A DNA stretch of 64,000 bases from Rotaria sp. Silwood1 (Eukaryota; Rotifera; Eurotatoria; Philodinida; Philodinidae). Within the stretch, counting starts at the first letter, position 1. Each line of letters opens with the position of its first letter. The notes beneath the pieces are model-generated. The model saw nothing but the letters and a program-made list of their open reading frames with translations. It was not told the origin of the DNA and searched no databases. Shown one piece after another: positions 1-20,941 of this stretch. Where the stretch lies: positions 62,001-126,000 of the forward strand of contig CAJNOP010000279.1 of assembly GCA_905250075.1 (NCBI GenBank), given 5' to 3'. A program made the position numbers and the translations under genes.

Positions 1-66
1 AAAACAGTTGTTTTTTGTCTATGCTCGAATTTATTTTCATAAATAGCCGATAGACTTCGAACATTA

Positions 67-973
67 ATGTCTTCATTAAGTTGGAATAGAGTACGTCATC
101 GATCGCATTCTTGTCGAGAAAAAACTACTCGTAAGTATTTATAACCTGTAGCCATAGAGTTTTTTTTAATTCTATCAATGTTACTAAGGAGCAGCACCCC
201 GTGAATTACATCGTCAAGCTATCGAACGTATTCAGCGTCGTTTCGAACAAGAATTAAATAGAAGTCAACGGGATTTACAATGGGCAATAAATCAACGAAA
301 TGATTCTTCATTAGCAAGAGAATATATTGAAAATCTTCGACTTAAACTTAAAAATGATTATAATCAACTTGTTCAAGTAGGTGAGCATTGATATTTATCA
401 AAGACAAAAGAAGTATATCAATGAATTTTATTTTATTTTTTTGTAATTTTATAGGAACAAGTTGAAGAAATTGAAAAATATATGAATCAACGTTATAATG
501 AAGAACGTCGATTATATAAACGAAAACTTCGAGTAAAAATATAAATAAAAATTTATTCTTTTGAATTTATTTGTCATTAAAAAAAAAATTATAGAAAAAA
601 CATATTGAAAATGAAAAATTTCATGTTGAAGCAATTAATCAAGTTGTTCGTGAACAAGATACTATTTGTGAAGAAAAATTAGCTGCTCAAAGAAGGTTTG
701 AAATTTATATAATTATAATTATTATTGTTTATCTTTATTAATTATTTCAATTATAATACTAGTCTTTATAATCGTCTTCTTGATGAACAAGCAGGACGTT
801 TACGTGCTGAACAAAATCTTCAATCATTTGATTCTCTTAATATAGATCAATTAAAAGATCGATTAACACGTGTAGAACATTCAAATTATGAATTAAGACA
901 AGTTATTCATAAATTAATTACTAATCAAAAACCGATATATAGAAGTGCAGTTTATATACCGAATTTTATTTAA
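67..973 (+). CDS. coiled-coil protein, 213 aa, unrecognised
   Basis: Five exons (67-130, 189-376, 455-532, 595-695, 763-973) join in frame with GT/AG ends and give 213 residues. After a basic N-terminus (MSSLSWNRVRHRS) almost the whole protein is charged heptad-like helix rich in Glu, Gln, Arg and Lys, for example RRFEQELNRSQRDLQ and LRAEQNLQSFDSLN. This predicts an elongated coiled coil with no membrane segment and no signal peptide. The start is the first ATG in frame with the rest; nothing upstream in the window extends it. The stop lies only 80 bases before the ATG of the next plus-strand gene, so the two may be co-transcribed. I do not recognise the family; a cytoskeletal or centrosomal role would be a guess from composition only. 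Confidence 0.75.
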
Positions 974-1009
974 TATATTTTTCTTTTTTTATTAATTAGT
1001 TTCACCGAT

Positions 1010-1053
1010 TCTTTTTTTTTTTTTTGTCTATTTTTGTTTTGGTATTTTAGATT
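1010..1053 (+). promoter_or_regulatory. pyrimidine tract and acceptor just before an ATG (possible trans-splice site)
   Basis: Between the stop at 973 and the ATG at 1054 there is a T-rich run ending in GGTATTTTAG, then ATT, then ATG. No donor in the short spacer would make this an ordinary intron. The arrangement fits spliced-leader trans-splicing of a downstream gene in a polycistron, a process known in bdelloid rotifers. Similar AG-to-ATG spacing is seen at 7821, 18587, 26709 and 27628. Confidence 0.4.
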
Positions 1054-4000
1054 ATGTCTATTTCATCGTCGTCGATTATTAAAAGCAAAAAAAAAGTTGT
1101 AAGTAAATGAAACGAAAAAGAAATTGAATTACAAGAAACTATTTTTATTTTCTTCATAGAAAAGTCAATTTACAAAATCAAATCAAATTGAGAATATTAA
1201 ACCAATTGAAGTTAAATGTTTTCTAGATGAAAATAAAATATCTATTGAAACGTATAGATAATTTGTTTTTTTTTTGTTTATAAAAATAAAATTTTATTTA
1301 TAGTGAAAAGCAACAAGCAGATATTACTGCAACAATGATGACAATTGTACCTCAAGTAAAACGTTTAACAAAAAATGTTCCATCAAAAAAACAAACTGTT
1401 ACTAAAGTAACTGATATGATTGTAACAAAACCAATTCGACATTTAGCAATATTACCATCAACAAAAGAACAAATGAAAAAAGAACTTACAAAACATGTTA
1501 CTAATCTATCAGGTAGAATTTCTTAAAAATTATTTCTTTTTGGTTTTGTTTTATTATTGATTTGTAGAAACATTTACAATGTATGATGGTCCGACAACAA
1601 CACCAATTGTTGGTCGTTCAATTGATGATACAATCACAATGAAGTATGAGTTTAGACTTATGAAGAAAAACTGAGTGTTCGGACAATTTATCGTACATCA
1701 ATACTCACGACGAATTGTTCGATCACTAGAAATATTTTATTGGAATTATGAAAGGATACTTAATAAAGCTAAAAACATGTTTAGAATAGTTCGGATATTG
1801 ATGAATTTCCTCTATTAAAATTTCGTGCTATGTATCATCGTTTTATAGAATTTTCCAATAAAAAAAAACTCACGCATAACTAAATTGTGATATTAAACAG
1901 TGTTCAACAGTTGATATTATAGTCTACAGTCAAAGACAAAAGTTTAAACGAAAATATATTTTTAATTTTTTCTATAATAACAAGCATCTAACTGAAATTC
2001 AAATAGTGATTCGGATAGCCAATGAAGAGCTCTATCAAATGCATCCTATACCAGAATTACATAGATGATTTAAGGTAGCAAAGTTTCTAGAAAACCCAAA
2101 ACCGCATTTTTCAGGTCTCAGAAGACTTTGCAATAATTCGTTTCTAACAGTACCAACTTAAAGAACACAAAATTCTGAAGAAAATGAAGGGTCGTTGCCT
2201 TTCCTTTCAAAATTTATAATCATTACAAAAACTGAAAAAAAAAGTGAAATTTATCAACAAGCCGCTAAAAATCGTATTTTTTCGATTTTTGTAATGCTTA
2301 TAAATTTTGAAAGGAAAGGCGACGACCCTTCATTTTCTTCAGAATTTTGTGTCCTTTAAGTTGGTATTGTTAGAAGCGAATTATTTCAAAGTCTTCTGAG
2401 ACCTGAAAAATACAGTTTTGGATTTTCTAGAAACCTTGCTATCTTAAATCATCTATGTAATTCTGATATAGGATGCATTTGATAGAGCTCTTCATTGCCG
2501 ATCCGAATCACTATTTGGATTTCAGTTAGATGTTTGTTATTATAGAACAATATCAAGAATACATGTTATATGTTTTTATTCTAGTAATCAAAATCAAATA
2601 CCGATTTCCAAGTCTGTGAATATGATTGATATTTGTTCTTTAGTTTGAAATCCTTTTTATTATTTTTATAGTTGTCAGATACCAATAAATATCGACCTTA
2701 CAACAGATAATACAACAATATCAAGTGTTTGCGAACTTGTTGATCAAACAAAACTGGTATGAAATATTGATGTTCATAGAATGACTTTTTCACATTCTGC
2801 CTTGCCCTGCTTGTTACACTGGAACAAAATACTCTAATGACCTGTCATATTGTCTTGATTATAATTTTCAATCAACTTTAAAAGCAAAAACATTTCTTTA
2901 CTATGTCATAAAATATTGTTTTATTTAAACTCATTATACAATAATGCTAACTAATAGTTTAACACATAAAATGTGTGAGTACTAATCAAAGAAGTAAATT
3001 AAATTCATAAATATAACTATAGAGCTTAATTTAAAAAAAACGAACAATAAAAAAGTTTAAAATAATTATCATGTACAAGAAATAATATTAAACAGATATC
3101 TTATTTAAGAAATATTGAAGATGAAAACTTTAAATGAAGAGTAGATTGACGTCAATGTTTAATTTTGTTATAAGGTATGACTAAATCCTAGAATAGAAAA
3201 CTAGATGAGAGTCTTACAGGTTGTTTTAAATAAAAATCTTTTTCATAATAATTGTATACTAGAAAATATTTAGGATACTTGTTTTCTTTTGTTTCAAAAT
3301 ATGATTTATTGTTGATTTGTATCAAAATTTTGATACAAAAAAAAAAACCAAAAAACTTTCAATTCTATTATTCGATTTCCTATAGTCGATGACAAAATTT
3401 TATTACATACATGAAGATGTACTAATCTGATTCATGTTGTACTATAGATAGTAAGAGAAGCCAACTATATGATGTAGAATTGAAGAAGATTCCCTCTATC
3501 ATTATAGATTTTTTATAATTAAAATAAGGTTTAGTATTTTCTAGTATTTCTCAACAAGATTTCACTAGGAATAAATTATTTTAATTGTAAAAACCGACAG
3601 AGTTCTCTTCAACACTATATCATATATTTGACAACTCTTACTATTAGTGCCGAAACCAGGATTTTAACGGTGGAGGGGCTTAGCCCCACCTGGCCACCCC
3701 CTGGTTACGCTACTACTTACTATCTATGTCATCAATTGAAAATAAGATCAATACATCTTTTTTCTGATGAGTCATTCTTCAACAGCATTCCTTTTATTCT
3801 CTTATTCGAAATCAGTTAGAATACAATTTTTTTATCTTAGAAAATTTCATCACTTTTTTATGAAATATTTCATTTCTAGCAACAGAAACCACATTCATTA
3901 ATTGGTCGTTATCAATTGTCTAATGTAGATACATCATCAAAATCTAATCCTTCTGTTCATCTAGCTACTGTATATTATGATGAAAATCAACCAACAGAAA

Positions 4001-5614
4001 TAACTAATAAACAAATTCTTATTCAACAATTTTATACACAATTAGAAAAAATGAAAGCAACATTTGATACAGAACAATCTCATCAAATAACTACAAATAC
4101 ATTTACTTTTGATAATGGTCAAGTAAGACAAACATCAGCTATGAATCAATTAAAAGAAAAGACTATAGTAACACGTGTATCAAGTGCAAATATTCAACAT
4201 AATAATATGAAACCTCCAATACCGAAAGTATGAATTTTTGTTGACTAAAGTATTCAAATGAAATCAAACCATTTGTTAAATTTGAAGAAAAAAAAAAAGA
4301 AAAGACCAATGCCTAGATTGAAGTTAATTTCAGAAAATATCAATCAAACTAATGATGTCTTTTTGTTCGATATGGTCTAAAGAAAATTTTATCATTATAA
4401 TTGCTCTCATTGAAATTAGTTTTGTCTAATGAATATGAACAATTTGTATTCAAAAATTATCATCTCACTAAATAATATATTATATAATTTCAAATATATT
4501 TTTATCTCTATACAAAAAAAGATAAATTTTATATAGAAAATAGTTCGTCAAACAGCAACAGTATTTCGTTAAAAAAAACGAAGAATAAATGTAAAACATA
4601 TTTGTTAACTACATTCCTTTTGCTGGTTGAAAAAAAGGAACTACAACATGTGTCTCTATTTATTATCATTGAGTACACACACACAAGTCTATATGTAGGT
4701 AGATGATAAAACCTTTTCTTTTTTTCCTTTCTTCCTTGGTGCATACATTACGCAGATAATATATCCTCATTCCATCAACATAATATGTCTTTTTTTTTCT
4801 TGAGTGCTTTCGCACAGTGCATCTAAGCTCATCAACATTCATGTTGCTTTTATTAAAAAAAATAACCGAGCAGAAAAAAAAAGAAAGAAAGCGACATTTT
4901 TTCTTTACTAACGTTTCTCTTTAATTATAGAGGCAAACAACGACAAAAAATTCATCTACACGAGTCCAATCCGCACCAATTACAATGGCAACACAATCAA
5001 ATAAAGATAGAAATTATCAACGAACATCATCATGTAAACAACGACGTAATGAAAAAATATCTATTCAAGAAAAACAAACTTTTCATATTAAAGAAAAACC
5101 AAAACGACAAATAGAAAGTGCACCACCAAATCGTATTGATATTCATGGACCTGAAGTAACATTATTACCAAATGATGAACAAGAATGTCGACAAATGTAT
5201 GATAAACTTCAACGTTTACAACCCGATGGTGTTTGTGTTGATCTTAATACATTACGTCGAGCACTTTATCCACCTGTTGGAACTACAACATATTCATCAA
5301 ATCTTAATAATCATGATCAAACATCATCAGCATTTAAATCATATCGTCAACGGTAAAATTTCTTGTTTTTATAAAATTTTTTTTTAATAATTTTTTTATT
5401 TTTATTTAGTACTGAAGAAATGCCACAATCATGGATGAAAATTGATGATAAATATGTAAGCACATATGTATCAAAACAACAAAATAAACCTCAAATAAAA
5501 TCGGACGAATCTAATCTTATAATTGCATCAGATAATACAAATATTGATCGTATTGCTGATCAAGTTAAAAAACATGCCGCAATCAATTATAGTTATTATA
5601 CACGAACTAAATGA
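1054..5614 (+). CDS. unrecognised low-complexity protein, 493 aa, 8 exons
   Basis: Exons 1054-1098, 1160-1251, 1304-1512, 1568-1643, 2672-2756, 3880-4227, 4931-5352 and 5410-5614 join with canonical GT/AG ends; the sum is 1482 bases, or 493 residues plus stop. The protein is hydrophilic and basic, rich in Thr, Ser, Gln and Lys, with no signal peptide or membrane segment. It opens with a Ser/Lys stretch (MSISSSSIIKSKKKV). The best-ordered part is about residues 340-400 (HGPEVTLLPNDEQECRQMY followed by LNTLRRALYPPVG), which may be a short conserved module. The C-terminus is IADQVKKHAAINYSYYTRTK. Most introns are 50-65 bases, but introns 4 and 5 exceed 1 kb because transposons sit in them. No function can be assigned. 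Confidence 0.75.
1970..2547. mobile_element. foldback (long inverted repeat) element in an intron
   Basis: About 1970-2250 and 2270-2547 are reverse complements at roughly 90 percent identity. The outer ends are TTCTATAATAACAA(G/A)CATCTAA and the short loop is A/T-rich. The whole 578 bp therefore forms one long hairpin. It occupies most of intron 4 of the gene at 1054-5614 and has no coding capacity. I found no convincing target duplication. Confidence 0.8.
3645..3715. mobile_element. 71-bp hAT-like MITE with 8-bp target duplication
   Basis: The element starts TAGTGCCGAAACCAGG and ends with the near reverse complement CCTGGTTACGCTACTA. The 8-mer CTTACTAT is present exactly on both sides (3637-3644 and 3716-3723). 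The interior is GC-rich against an AT-rich background. Terminal inverted repeats with an 8-bp duplication are typical of hAT-superfamily insertions. It lies in intron 5 of the gene at 1054-5614. Confidence 0.8.
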
Positions 5615-7820
5615 AAATAATTTGATTTCTTTTTTTTCTTGTTATGCATTTTTTTTCTTTATAAAATAAAAGACTAAATGGCACAAGGATAGAACCCATC
5701 GTGTGCAATTTAGTGTATAATTGTTTGAAATCTTAAAGTCTAACTTTGTAATATAATTTTCAAAAAATTATCGGCAAGAAAATAAATGGAAAACACAATA
5801 TTATTTTTATTTGTAGGACATATAACGATTGAGAAAATTTCTCGCAGCAATGTTTTTTCTAAAGTATTCTTTTATATGAGTAAGGATTGATGTGAGCGGT
5901 TTTTAAAAAGAAGAGTGTATTGTGCTGCATGTATTTCTTATAATTATAATATTATAATATAATGTAATAATGTTTAAGATGCTGGAAATACTAAATTACA
6001 GTAAAAGTTTTTTTTTCTCTTTATGTATGGTTAGATAGATAGTGTTGAGATAAGAAAAAATTTGCAGCTGCTTTCCAAATGACCTGTTTCTTTCTGAAAA
6101 ATAGGTCAATTTTCGATAACTGACAATTTTTCAAACATTTCATTTCGTTTGAATTTCAAAATTGAATCTTCGAAACCAGGGGCGGCGCGATGAGGTCAGA
6201 ACAGGGGGGAGCGGTATCTAAAAATCGGAGAAAGTAGCCTAAAATTTTTGTCAAAATTTATAAAATTTGTCCGATTATACTTTTCCGAAATCGGAGAAAA
6301 CTCTTTAATAATCTCTCTAAATTAGGAGAAAATTGGAACCAGAATTCTCAAAGCAGGCTGGGTACCTCCCCCAACCCCCTTGCTCGCACCGCACCTCTTG
6401 AAAACTCATTTTATGAACGAGTTTTCAAGATTAAGTTTTTCATGCTAAATTAAAAATAGACAGTTGAGAAATTAAAAGGAAATGAAATGATGGAAAATTT
6501 GTCGTTTATCGAGAAACAAGCGATCTGAAAAAAAACTGAAAATTTCTCCTAAATAATCATTCCTAAAAATTGAAAATGTAATATTCTTGATCAAGTTCAT
6601 CACACTCAGTCTAATCATACAACAAGGAAAGAAACAAAAGAAAAACAATCTACTATAATTTCACATTTCCAATATCTTCTCAACACTGATGAAAATGAAG
6701 ATTAAATTTGGTGTCTAAACAGTATAGTCGATAGTATATGATGTATAATCGTTGCTACATTGGATTGTTTAATCCTTTGAAGGCGGACTTTTTCTTTATA
6801 AAAGGAATAAAATCGTAGTGCCAGAATCAGTTCTAACTTGAAACGTATTAACTATCATAACTGTTATATTGGTTCTTATTGCAATGACACAAATAGAGAA
6901 TTTTGAGATCGGAAAAGAAACAAAACACTCAAAGAATCTACATGAATAAAGCCAAAGATTTTCATTTCTACTGGAATTTTCAAACCGTATATATACGGGC
7001 TTCACCCTCAGAAGGTTAATAACATATTAACTGACTTTCGTTTTTTGTTGATTTTTCTCTTCATATTGAAATCATCAAAACATATATGAAACATACAATA
7101 AAATTTTGTTAAATAAACAAAAGTAATCGAAATCAATGTGTAAACTAAAGAAAATTGATGCAGAACTCTTAAATGCCTTCAAAAAACAAAAATGAAAATT
7201 AATTCACTTGATTTTCATTTCTAATTAACAGTAAATGCAATAGAACACTCAAGAAAAACTGAAAGGTGAAACTGACAAGTATCGTTCATTGTTTGTTGAT
7301 TATTTGTTTTTTTTTGTGAACTCTTCTTTAAATTCATGATTTTAGCTTTCGTCATGTTATAAATCTTTTTTCTAAGAGAATATTAAAAATATTAATTCTC
7401 ATATTTCAAACTTAACTAATTAGTGATGTCAACTATGACAAAACTACAAGGTTAAAATGTTCGATATGTATGAGTTATGTTAAAAAATAAATATGATGGG
7501 AATCCAAATAAATGATTCATTTTGCTCAAATATACTTACAAAACTCTTTTCTTTTTTCATTTTATTAGCTTCTATTTGATTACACATTGAATATGTTTTA
7601 CGTAAATTGTTTTTATTACCTAAGCGTAAAATCGTGACTTGTAGTCCCACAAAAGAAGGAACTTTTTTTCTTTATATATTACATGTAAAAAACTGCATAC
7701 ACAATAAAACTTTTTTTCTTTTTTTTTTTTTAAACAAAAAACAAGACAATCCTTTAACACGTAAGTAAAAATACTGAATGATTAATAAAAAGTAATAGAA
7801 ATTATTTGATATATTAGATC
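5615..7820. other. intergenic, no gene seen
   Basis: AT-rich sequence with only short ORFs that show none of the local coding pattern. It holds one decayed GC-rich transposon remnant near 6178-6400, listed separately. The first 60 bases are probably the 3' untranslated region of the upstream gene, with AATAAA-like signals near 5664. Confidence 0.6.
6178..6400. mobile_element. decayed hAT-like GC-rich element
   Basis: A GC-rich island begins CAGGGGCGGCGCGATGAGG and ends GCTCGCACCGCACCTCTTG, which is a loose inverted repeat with C-runs and G-runs just inside each end. The start resembles the CAGGGGCGG ends of hAT elements. No exact 8-bp duplication is visible, so the superfamily call is tentative. 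Confidence 0.45.
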
Positions 7821-8198
7821 ATGATTCGATTAATGATTTGTATTTCAATTTTTTCCTTTACTTTGATGCATGTTTATGGTAATGGAAATAAACGAATATT
7901 TATTCCATCAAAATTTCTTCAGCAAATATGGTCAAAAGATCTCGAATATCCGATTGATCATTCCGTATGTAAAATGATTATTTCAAAGCAAAACAATAGG
8001 AAATTTAATAATTATTTTAGGATCAATCTGATATTTCATCGACCGTTGAAGAAAAACCTATGGATATAGATCGGCCAAAAAGAAGTAAAATTATCCAAAA
8101 ATGTAAAATTTAAATAAAAAATAATATATATTTATTTAGATTGTCTTGCATTTGCTCTTAAAAAACAACACCGATCTTCTAAATGGATGTGTTGGTAA
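7821..8198 (+). CDS. putative neuropeptide precursor with Cys-looped C-terminal peptide, 88 aa
   Basis: Exons 7821-7964, 8021-8084 and 8140-8198 join in frame to 88 residues. Residues 1-20 (MIRLMICISIFSFTLMHVYG) are a good signal peptide. A first Lys-Arg follows at 24-25. A second Lys-Arg (RPKR, ending at residue 69) immediately precedes the last 19 residues, NCLAFALKKQHRSSKWMCW, which carry two cysteines that can close a 17-residue ring and end at the stop codon. Signal peptide, acidic spacer, dibasic cleavage and a terminal disulfide-ring peptide are the layout of a peptide-hormone precursor. The loop is not one I can match to CCAP, allatostatin-C, elevenin or MCH families, although the terminal Cys-Trp recalls MCH. 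The ATG follows a TTAG acceptor by three bases. If intron 2 were retained the protein would end earlier without the loop. Confidence 0.6.
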
Positions 8199-10250
8199 TA
8201 AATAAAATTATTCAATATTTATTTAAATGTTGCGCATTTTTAAAATAAATAGAGAACAATATTTCTTTTTTTTTCATTAACTCTGTGTTTTATTTCTCTA
8301 AAAGCAAAATTTTCAAAACATGCACTCAATACATTTAAGAAATTTGTCAAGATTTATTTTCAAATGTTTTTTTTAAAGTTAAAAATACGTTATTTTATAA
8401 TAGTAGGCAGATAGGATCCAATTATCTATTTATTTATATTTAATATTATAAAATAAGTCAAAAAAGTACAATTATATTGATTGCATAGGATGTATGAAAA
8501 GTTTATTTTTTTTTGTTTGTCTGAAGGTTCTAACAACTGTAATTTCACTGCAATTATTCTAATCTAATATTTAAATATATTTAGGATCATGTACAAAATT
8601 TTAGACTATTGAGACAACATTTTCCACATTCATTTAAAATTATTATGAGAACATTTTCAATGTATGCTTTTTTTTACACGACTACTACTAAAGTGTCTTA
8701 ATTTACAAGAAAAACGGTACCCATTTAATATCCGGGTAAGAAAATTTAATACCTTCAGATCGTTTACTAATCAGTTTGTTTCATTAGTTTCAACGGATTC
8801 CTTTATAGCATTTGAGAATGTAACCTATTTGGATGGTTCTCCAACTAATATAATTGGAGAAACTATCAATTTTGTTTTCACAATAATTGAAACTGATTTT
8901 CATTTGTACATAGAACATAATTTACTTTAGTAGTTATGTTAATTATACTTGTCTGAGTAATTGTATTTGATAAATGTATTATCAATTCATTGATGATTTG
9001 AAAGAAATTTTATATTCGATCGGGTTGTACTTGAATTCATCAGCATTGAAAGTTCATCGAAACAAGACGTCCGACAAATACAATGTACCAATCGGGCTTG
9101 TCAATAGTTGTCTAGCATAAATTTTTATAATTATATTAGCAGAGAAATAATAAATTCGATTTTTAAGGTCTGATTTTCTATAGAATATCATATGAAATTG
9201 TATTTAAATCTAGCATATTCAAAACTTATATTGTTTCTGTCTGCTTGGAAACTTCAAATATTATCTACATGGAATGAAATTCAGCATTGTCAATGCAACA
9301 CTCAAAAATAACTTCGTTTAATTAAATGTACTGGTACATTGTTCATAAATAACAACACACTAGGAACCAACTGTCGAATAGTTATTCTAAAAAGGCTAAC
9401 GAAAGATTGTTTCCAGCGTCCAATGTATTTATAATGAAAACTTGGTAAATGTTACTTTGATCAAATGATAATTCACTTAAATGAAAATTTTCTACGAAGA
9501 AAATATTCATATACATTCAGTCAAAATAATTAAAAACATGTTTTAATTTAAAATATTTGCTTGAATCAAGTGAAGTATATCGTTTATTACGCAGTATCAA
9601 AATAGAAAAGAAAAATTATAGAAAAAACATCCTGGAAAATTATATAAGACTAGTGCTCGAAATAGACTAGTTTTTTTTACATAGGCAAGTTCATCGAGTT
9701 TGCTATTTTGATTCGACTTGAAGGAAATTCTGAGGTAGATAAGAAAAACTCCGGATCAGATTCATCCAGGATAAAGATTTTTGCAACTCGGTCTATGTGA
9801 AAACCTCTTTGGATCGAGTGACCTATTTCAAGATTCGAATAGGATTTTAGAATGGTAAAAGTGATGATTAAAGTATGCAATGAGATAAGTGAAAGTGATG
9901 CTTTTTGTTAGTGATTGATATTTTTCGATGTAATTATCATTATAATTGAAGTCCGAAAGTAGAGGAAAAATTAAAATTTTCAGCAGAAATAAATACTTTT
10001 TCTTTTGAGATATACAATTCTATCTATAAAACTTCAAATATGCAATTAAAGAAATTTTCATGATTATCACATATATTTATGAGCATTGTTTATTCTTCAA
10101 ATTGTTTTTTTTTTATTTTTATTTAATAAGAAAGTCTAACTTTCAAATATCTAGCTTAATATATATCAGTAATAAAATTTAATTTTTCGAATGTATTACA
10201 TTGAAAAATAGATAAAGTGAAAAAAAAAGAAAAGAAATTATGAAAATCAT
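8199..10250. other. intergenic; one exon-like fragment only
   Basis: Mostly AT-rich with no gene I can support. About 8584-8661 reads open in local codon style (VQNFRLLRQHFPHSFKII) between an AG and a GTATGC. 8790-8930 is also open (FENVTYLDGSPTNIIGET). I could not join them in one frame, so they may be remnants of a dead gene. Confidence 0.5.
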
Positions 10251-18587
<8,337 letters not shown>

Positions 18588-20941
18588 GTCTATATAAAAA
18601 GAACAACCTTTTGAAATACATTTACATGCATGTTTCTTCTTCCTTTTTATTTTTATTCTTTCTTTATGTATAAAACCACATATACTACGCATTTTCCTTA
18701 TTCTTCATTTTTGTCGACTGCAGCTACAATGTTGTGTTGTCTTCCTTTCCTCGTTTACTCTCGTAGTCTCTCTCTCTCATTGTTAGTTCTTTTTTTTTTC
18801 TCATCAGCGAATAATAATAATAGGAGCCTTTTTCCTATCCGTTCATATTCTAAGACATGTATGTAAGTATTACATGATATGATAGGTTATTTAAGCATAT
18901 AAACGAACATTGAGTGTACATTGAATTAAAAAAAAGAAACCACGAAAATAAAACGATTAGAGTATATTTATCCATCAGCACACTCACCAAAATAAAAATA
19001 ACAGAACGGAGAACTAAGCTGAAAATATTTAACAAAACAAAAAAAAATGTTTACTGCATTAACTCTAGTAAACCTATGTATATATAATACTCAAAGATTT
19101 ATTGATTCAATGAATTACATCATTATATTTGTTGTAATCAATTATCATTAAAAATATCATCTAGCAATAAATTTTTTATTTATCGAGTGAAAACTAAAAA
19201 AAAAAAACCTTTGTTTTTTAATATATTTTATTCAAATAAAAACATAGCATTAATCGATGAGATACTATTTATTGCGGCTATATAAAAATAAATTTCGACT
19301 ATTACATTACATTCTATTGATAATATCAAAATATAAAACGTAAATTTCATAATATAATCACAATAAAAATAATTGTATGAGTAAAAAAAGAAAAAAGATT
19401 ACAATATGCTTGATATTTATCAAACAAAATTATCAAGTTTTACTATCTAATAATAGATTCAAATAGAATATTACTGAGTGTATTCGAAATGGTGTTTTAA
19501 TCCTTTTTTAATAAATAGATTAACTTTTGAAATATTGTATAACGTTCGACTGTATTACTATCAAAAAAGAAACATACATTTTCTCACCTATCAATTTCAG
19601 CTTGATAAGTTTCAAGTATGAAAATGCAAAATATCAAATTGCAGAATTTTTTATTTATATTTTATATATGAATAGATTGTTGTCAACATATTGATATATA
19701 TTTCATTTTTAATTGATTTGTTTGTCATGAATACTATTTGGACATCTCAATATATGGTTCTTTGCGAACCTATTGATTCTTACTTCGTAACATAAAGAAA
19801 CAAGAGGATGACAAATATGATATTAGAAAAATCTATGCGGATGTTGTAAAATATTGATTGATAAGTAAAGTTTCAAGAATATTGAGAAAAGCAACAAAAT
19901 AATATTTCATAATTAATTCATATGAATTATTTATTAAAATATCTTTTAGTTTTTTTAGATCATTTATATTATCAATATTATAACACACTCATAATGTTTC
20001 GATTAAATAAAAATATTTCTTTGAAAATAAATCCATAGCTGTTGCTGTTCAAACAAATATTTTCATAATAGCTGTTCGTCACACATTGACTCTCATGATG
20101 TGTTCTTTCAAATAACACATTCTTTGAATTTTTAATAATCGAAAGTATATTGAAACTCAATATAGACTTTATTCTTATACCTATTATCAATTGACTTAAT
20201 ATTATGCAAGAAATAGTTATGAGAATATCTATCCGAGAAGAAAATGTAATACTGAAAGTATAATTTGATTGTGATGCATGAATCAAGTTACTTTTCCATT
20301 TCGCTATCTTTCTGTCTTTCTCACGATAAACTTTAACAACATTTGTTTGCAATTTCTTTATGAATTTTAATGTTGTGTCTTTGGTCTTTGAACCTACATA
20401 CTATTATTATATTAGAAAATATATCTTATTCTCTATTTAGATCAATAAAAAAATGCCTAAAATTTCACTACTATTCTATTATTATCAGTCCAAAGTGGTT
20501 TTCTTAAATTACTTGGTTATATAAGATGAAATATTTAAGATGCAATTAAATTGTTTTGCTTAAAAAAAAACAAACTTATTTTTACTTCGTATGTTGAAAT
20601 ATCGATCTAGGTATAATCATTATTCTAAGAACTAATCAAAAATACCAATAGATGAAAAGATTCTTTTGTCTAATTCAGAATTAAAACAAATTTTTTGACT
20701 GATAAAAATAGTGTCTACATTTCTTCTTTTCTCTCCAAGCATCACTACGAAAAGAAAAAAAAAAGAACAAAGAAATTGCCGATATTTAGCACTATTAATA
20801 TCAAATTTCTTTTATCTTCAATCATTCTAATAAAAATATTCATTTATTTGGTGACTTAACGAATTTTTACATTCGACACTACCAAATAAATTTCGTTTTA
20901 ATCCTCATCAAATAACAATATACTATAAAAAATCGAATCAT
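18588..20941. other. intergenic between divergent ABCC and GH81 genes
   Basis: Contains the presumed promoters of the ABCC gene (minus) and the GH81 gene (plus). A minus ORF of 124 codons at 19978-20352 is open, but its composition (Ile, Ser, Asn-rich) looks like chance in AT-rich DNA and I do not call it. No RNA gene or transposon with clear ends was seen. Confidence 0.5.

Noticed and set aside
8584-8930. Spliced gene from the exon-like pieces
   Set aside because: The pieces look coding, but no set of GT/AG joins keeps one open frame.
18850-19035. Additional N-terminal exon or TMD0 of the ABCC gene
   Set aside because: The ATG at 18587 joins exon 2 in phase, and the total length already fits ABCC4; the open frame further upstream does not join in phase.
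19978-20352. 124-codon minus ORF as a gene
   Set aside because: AT-driven composition, no splice context, and no conserved-looking motif or signal peptide.
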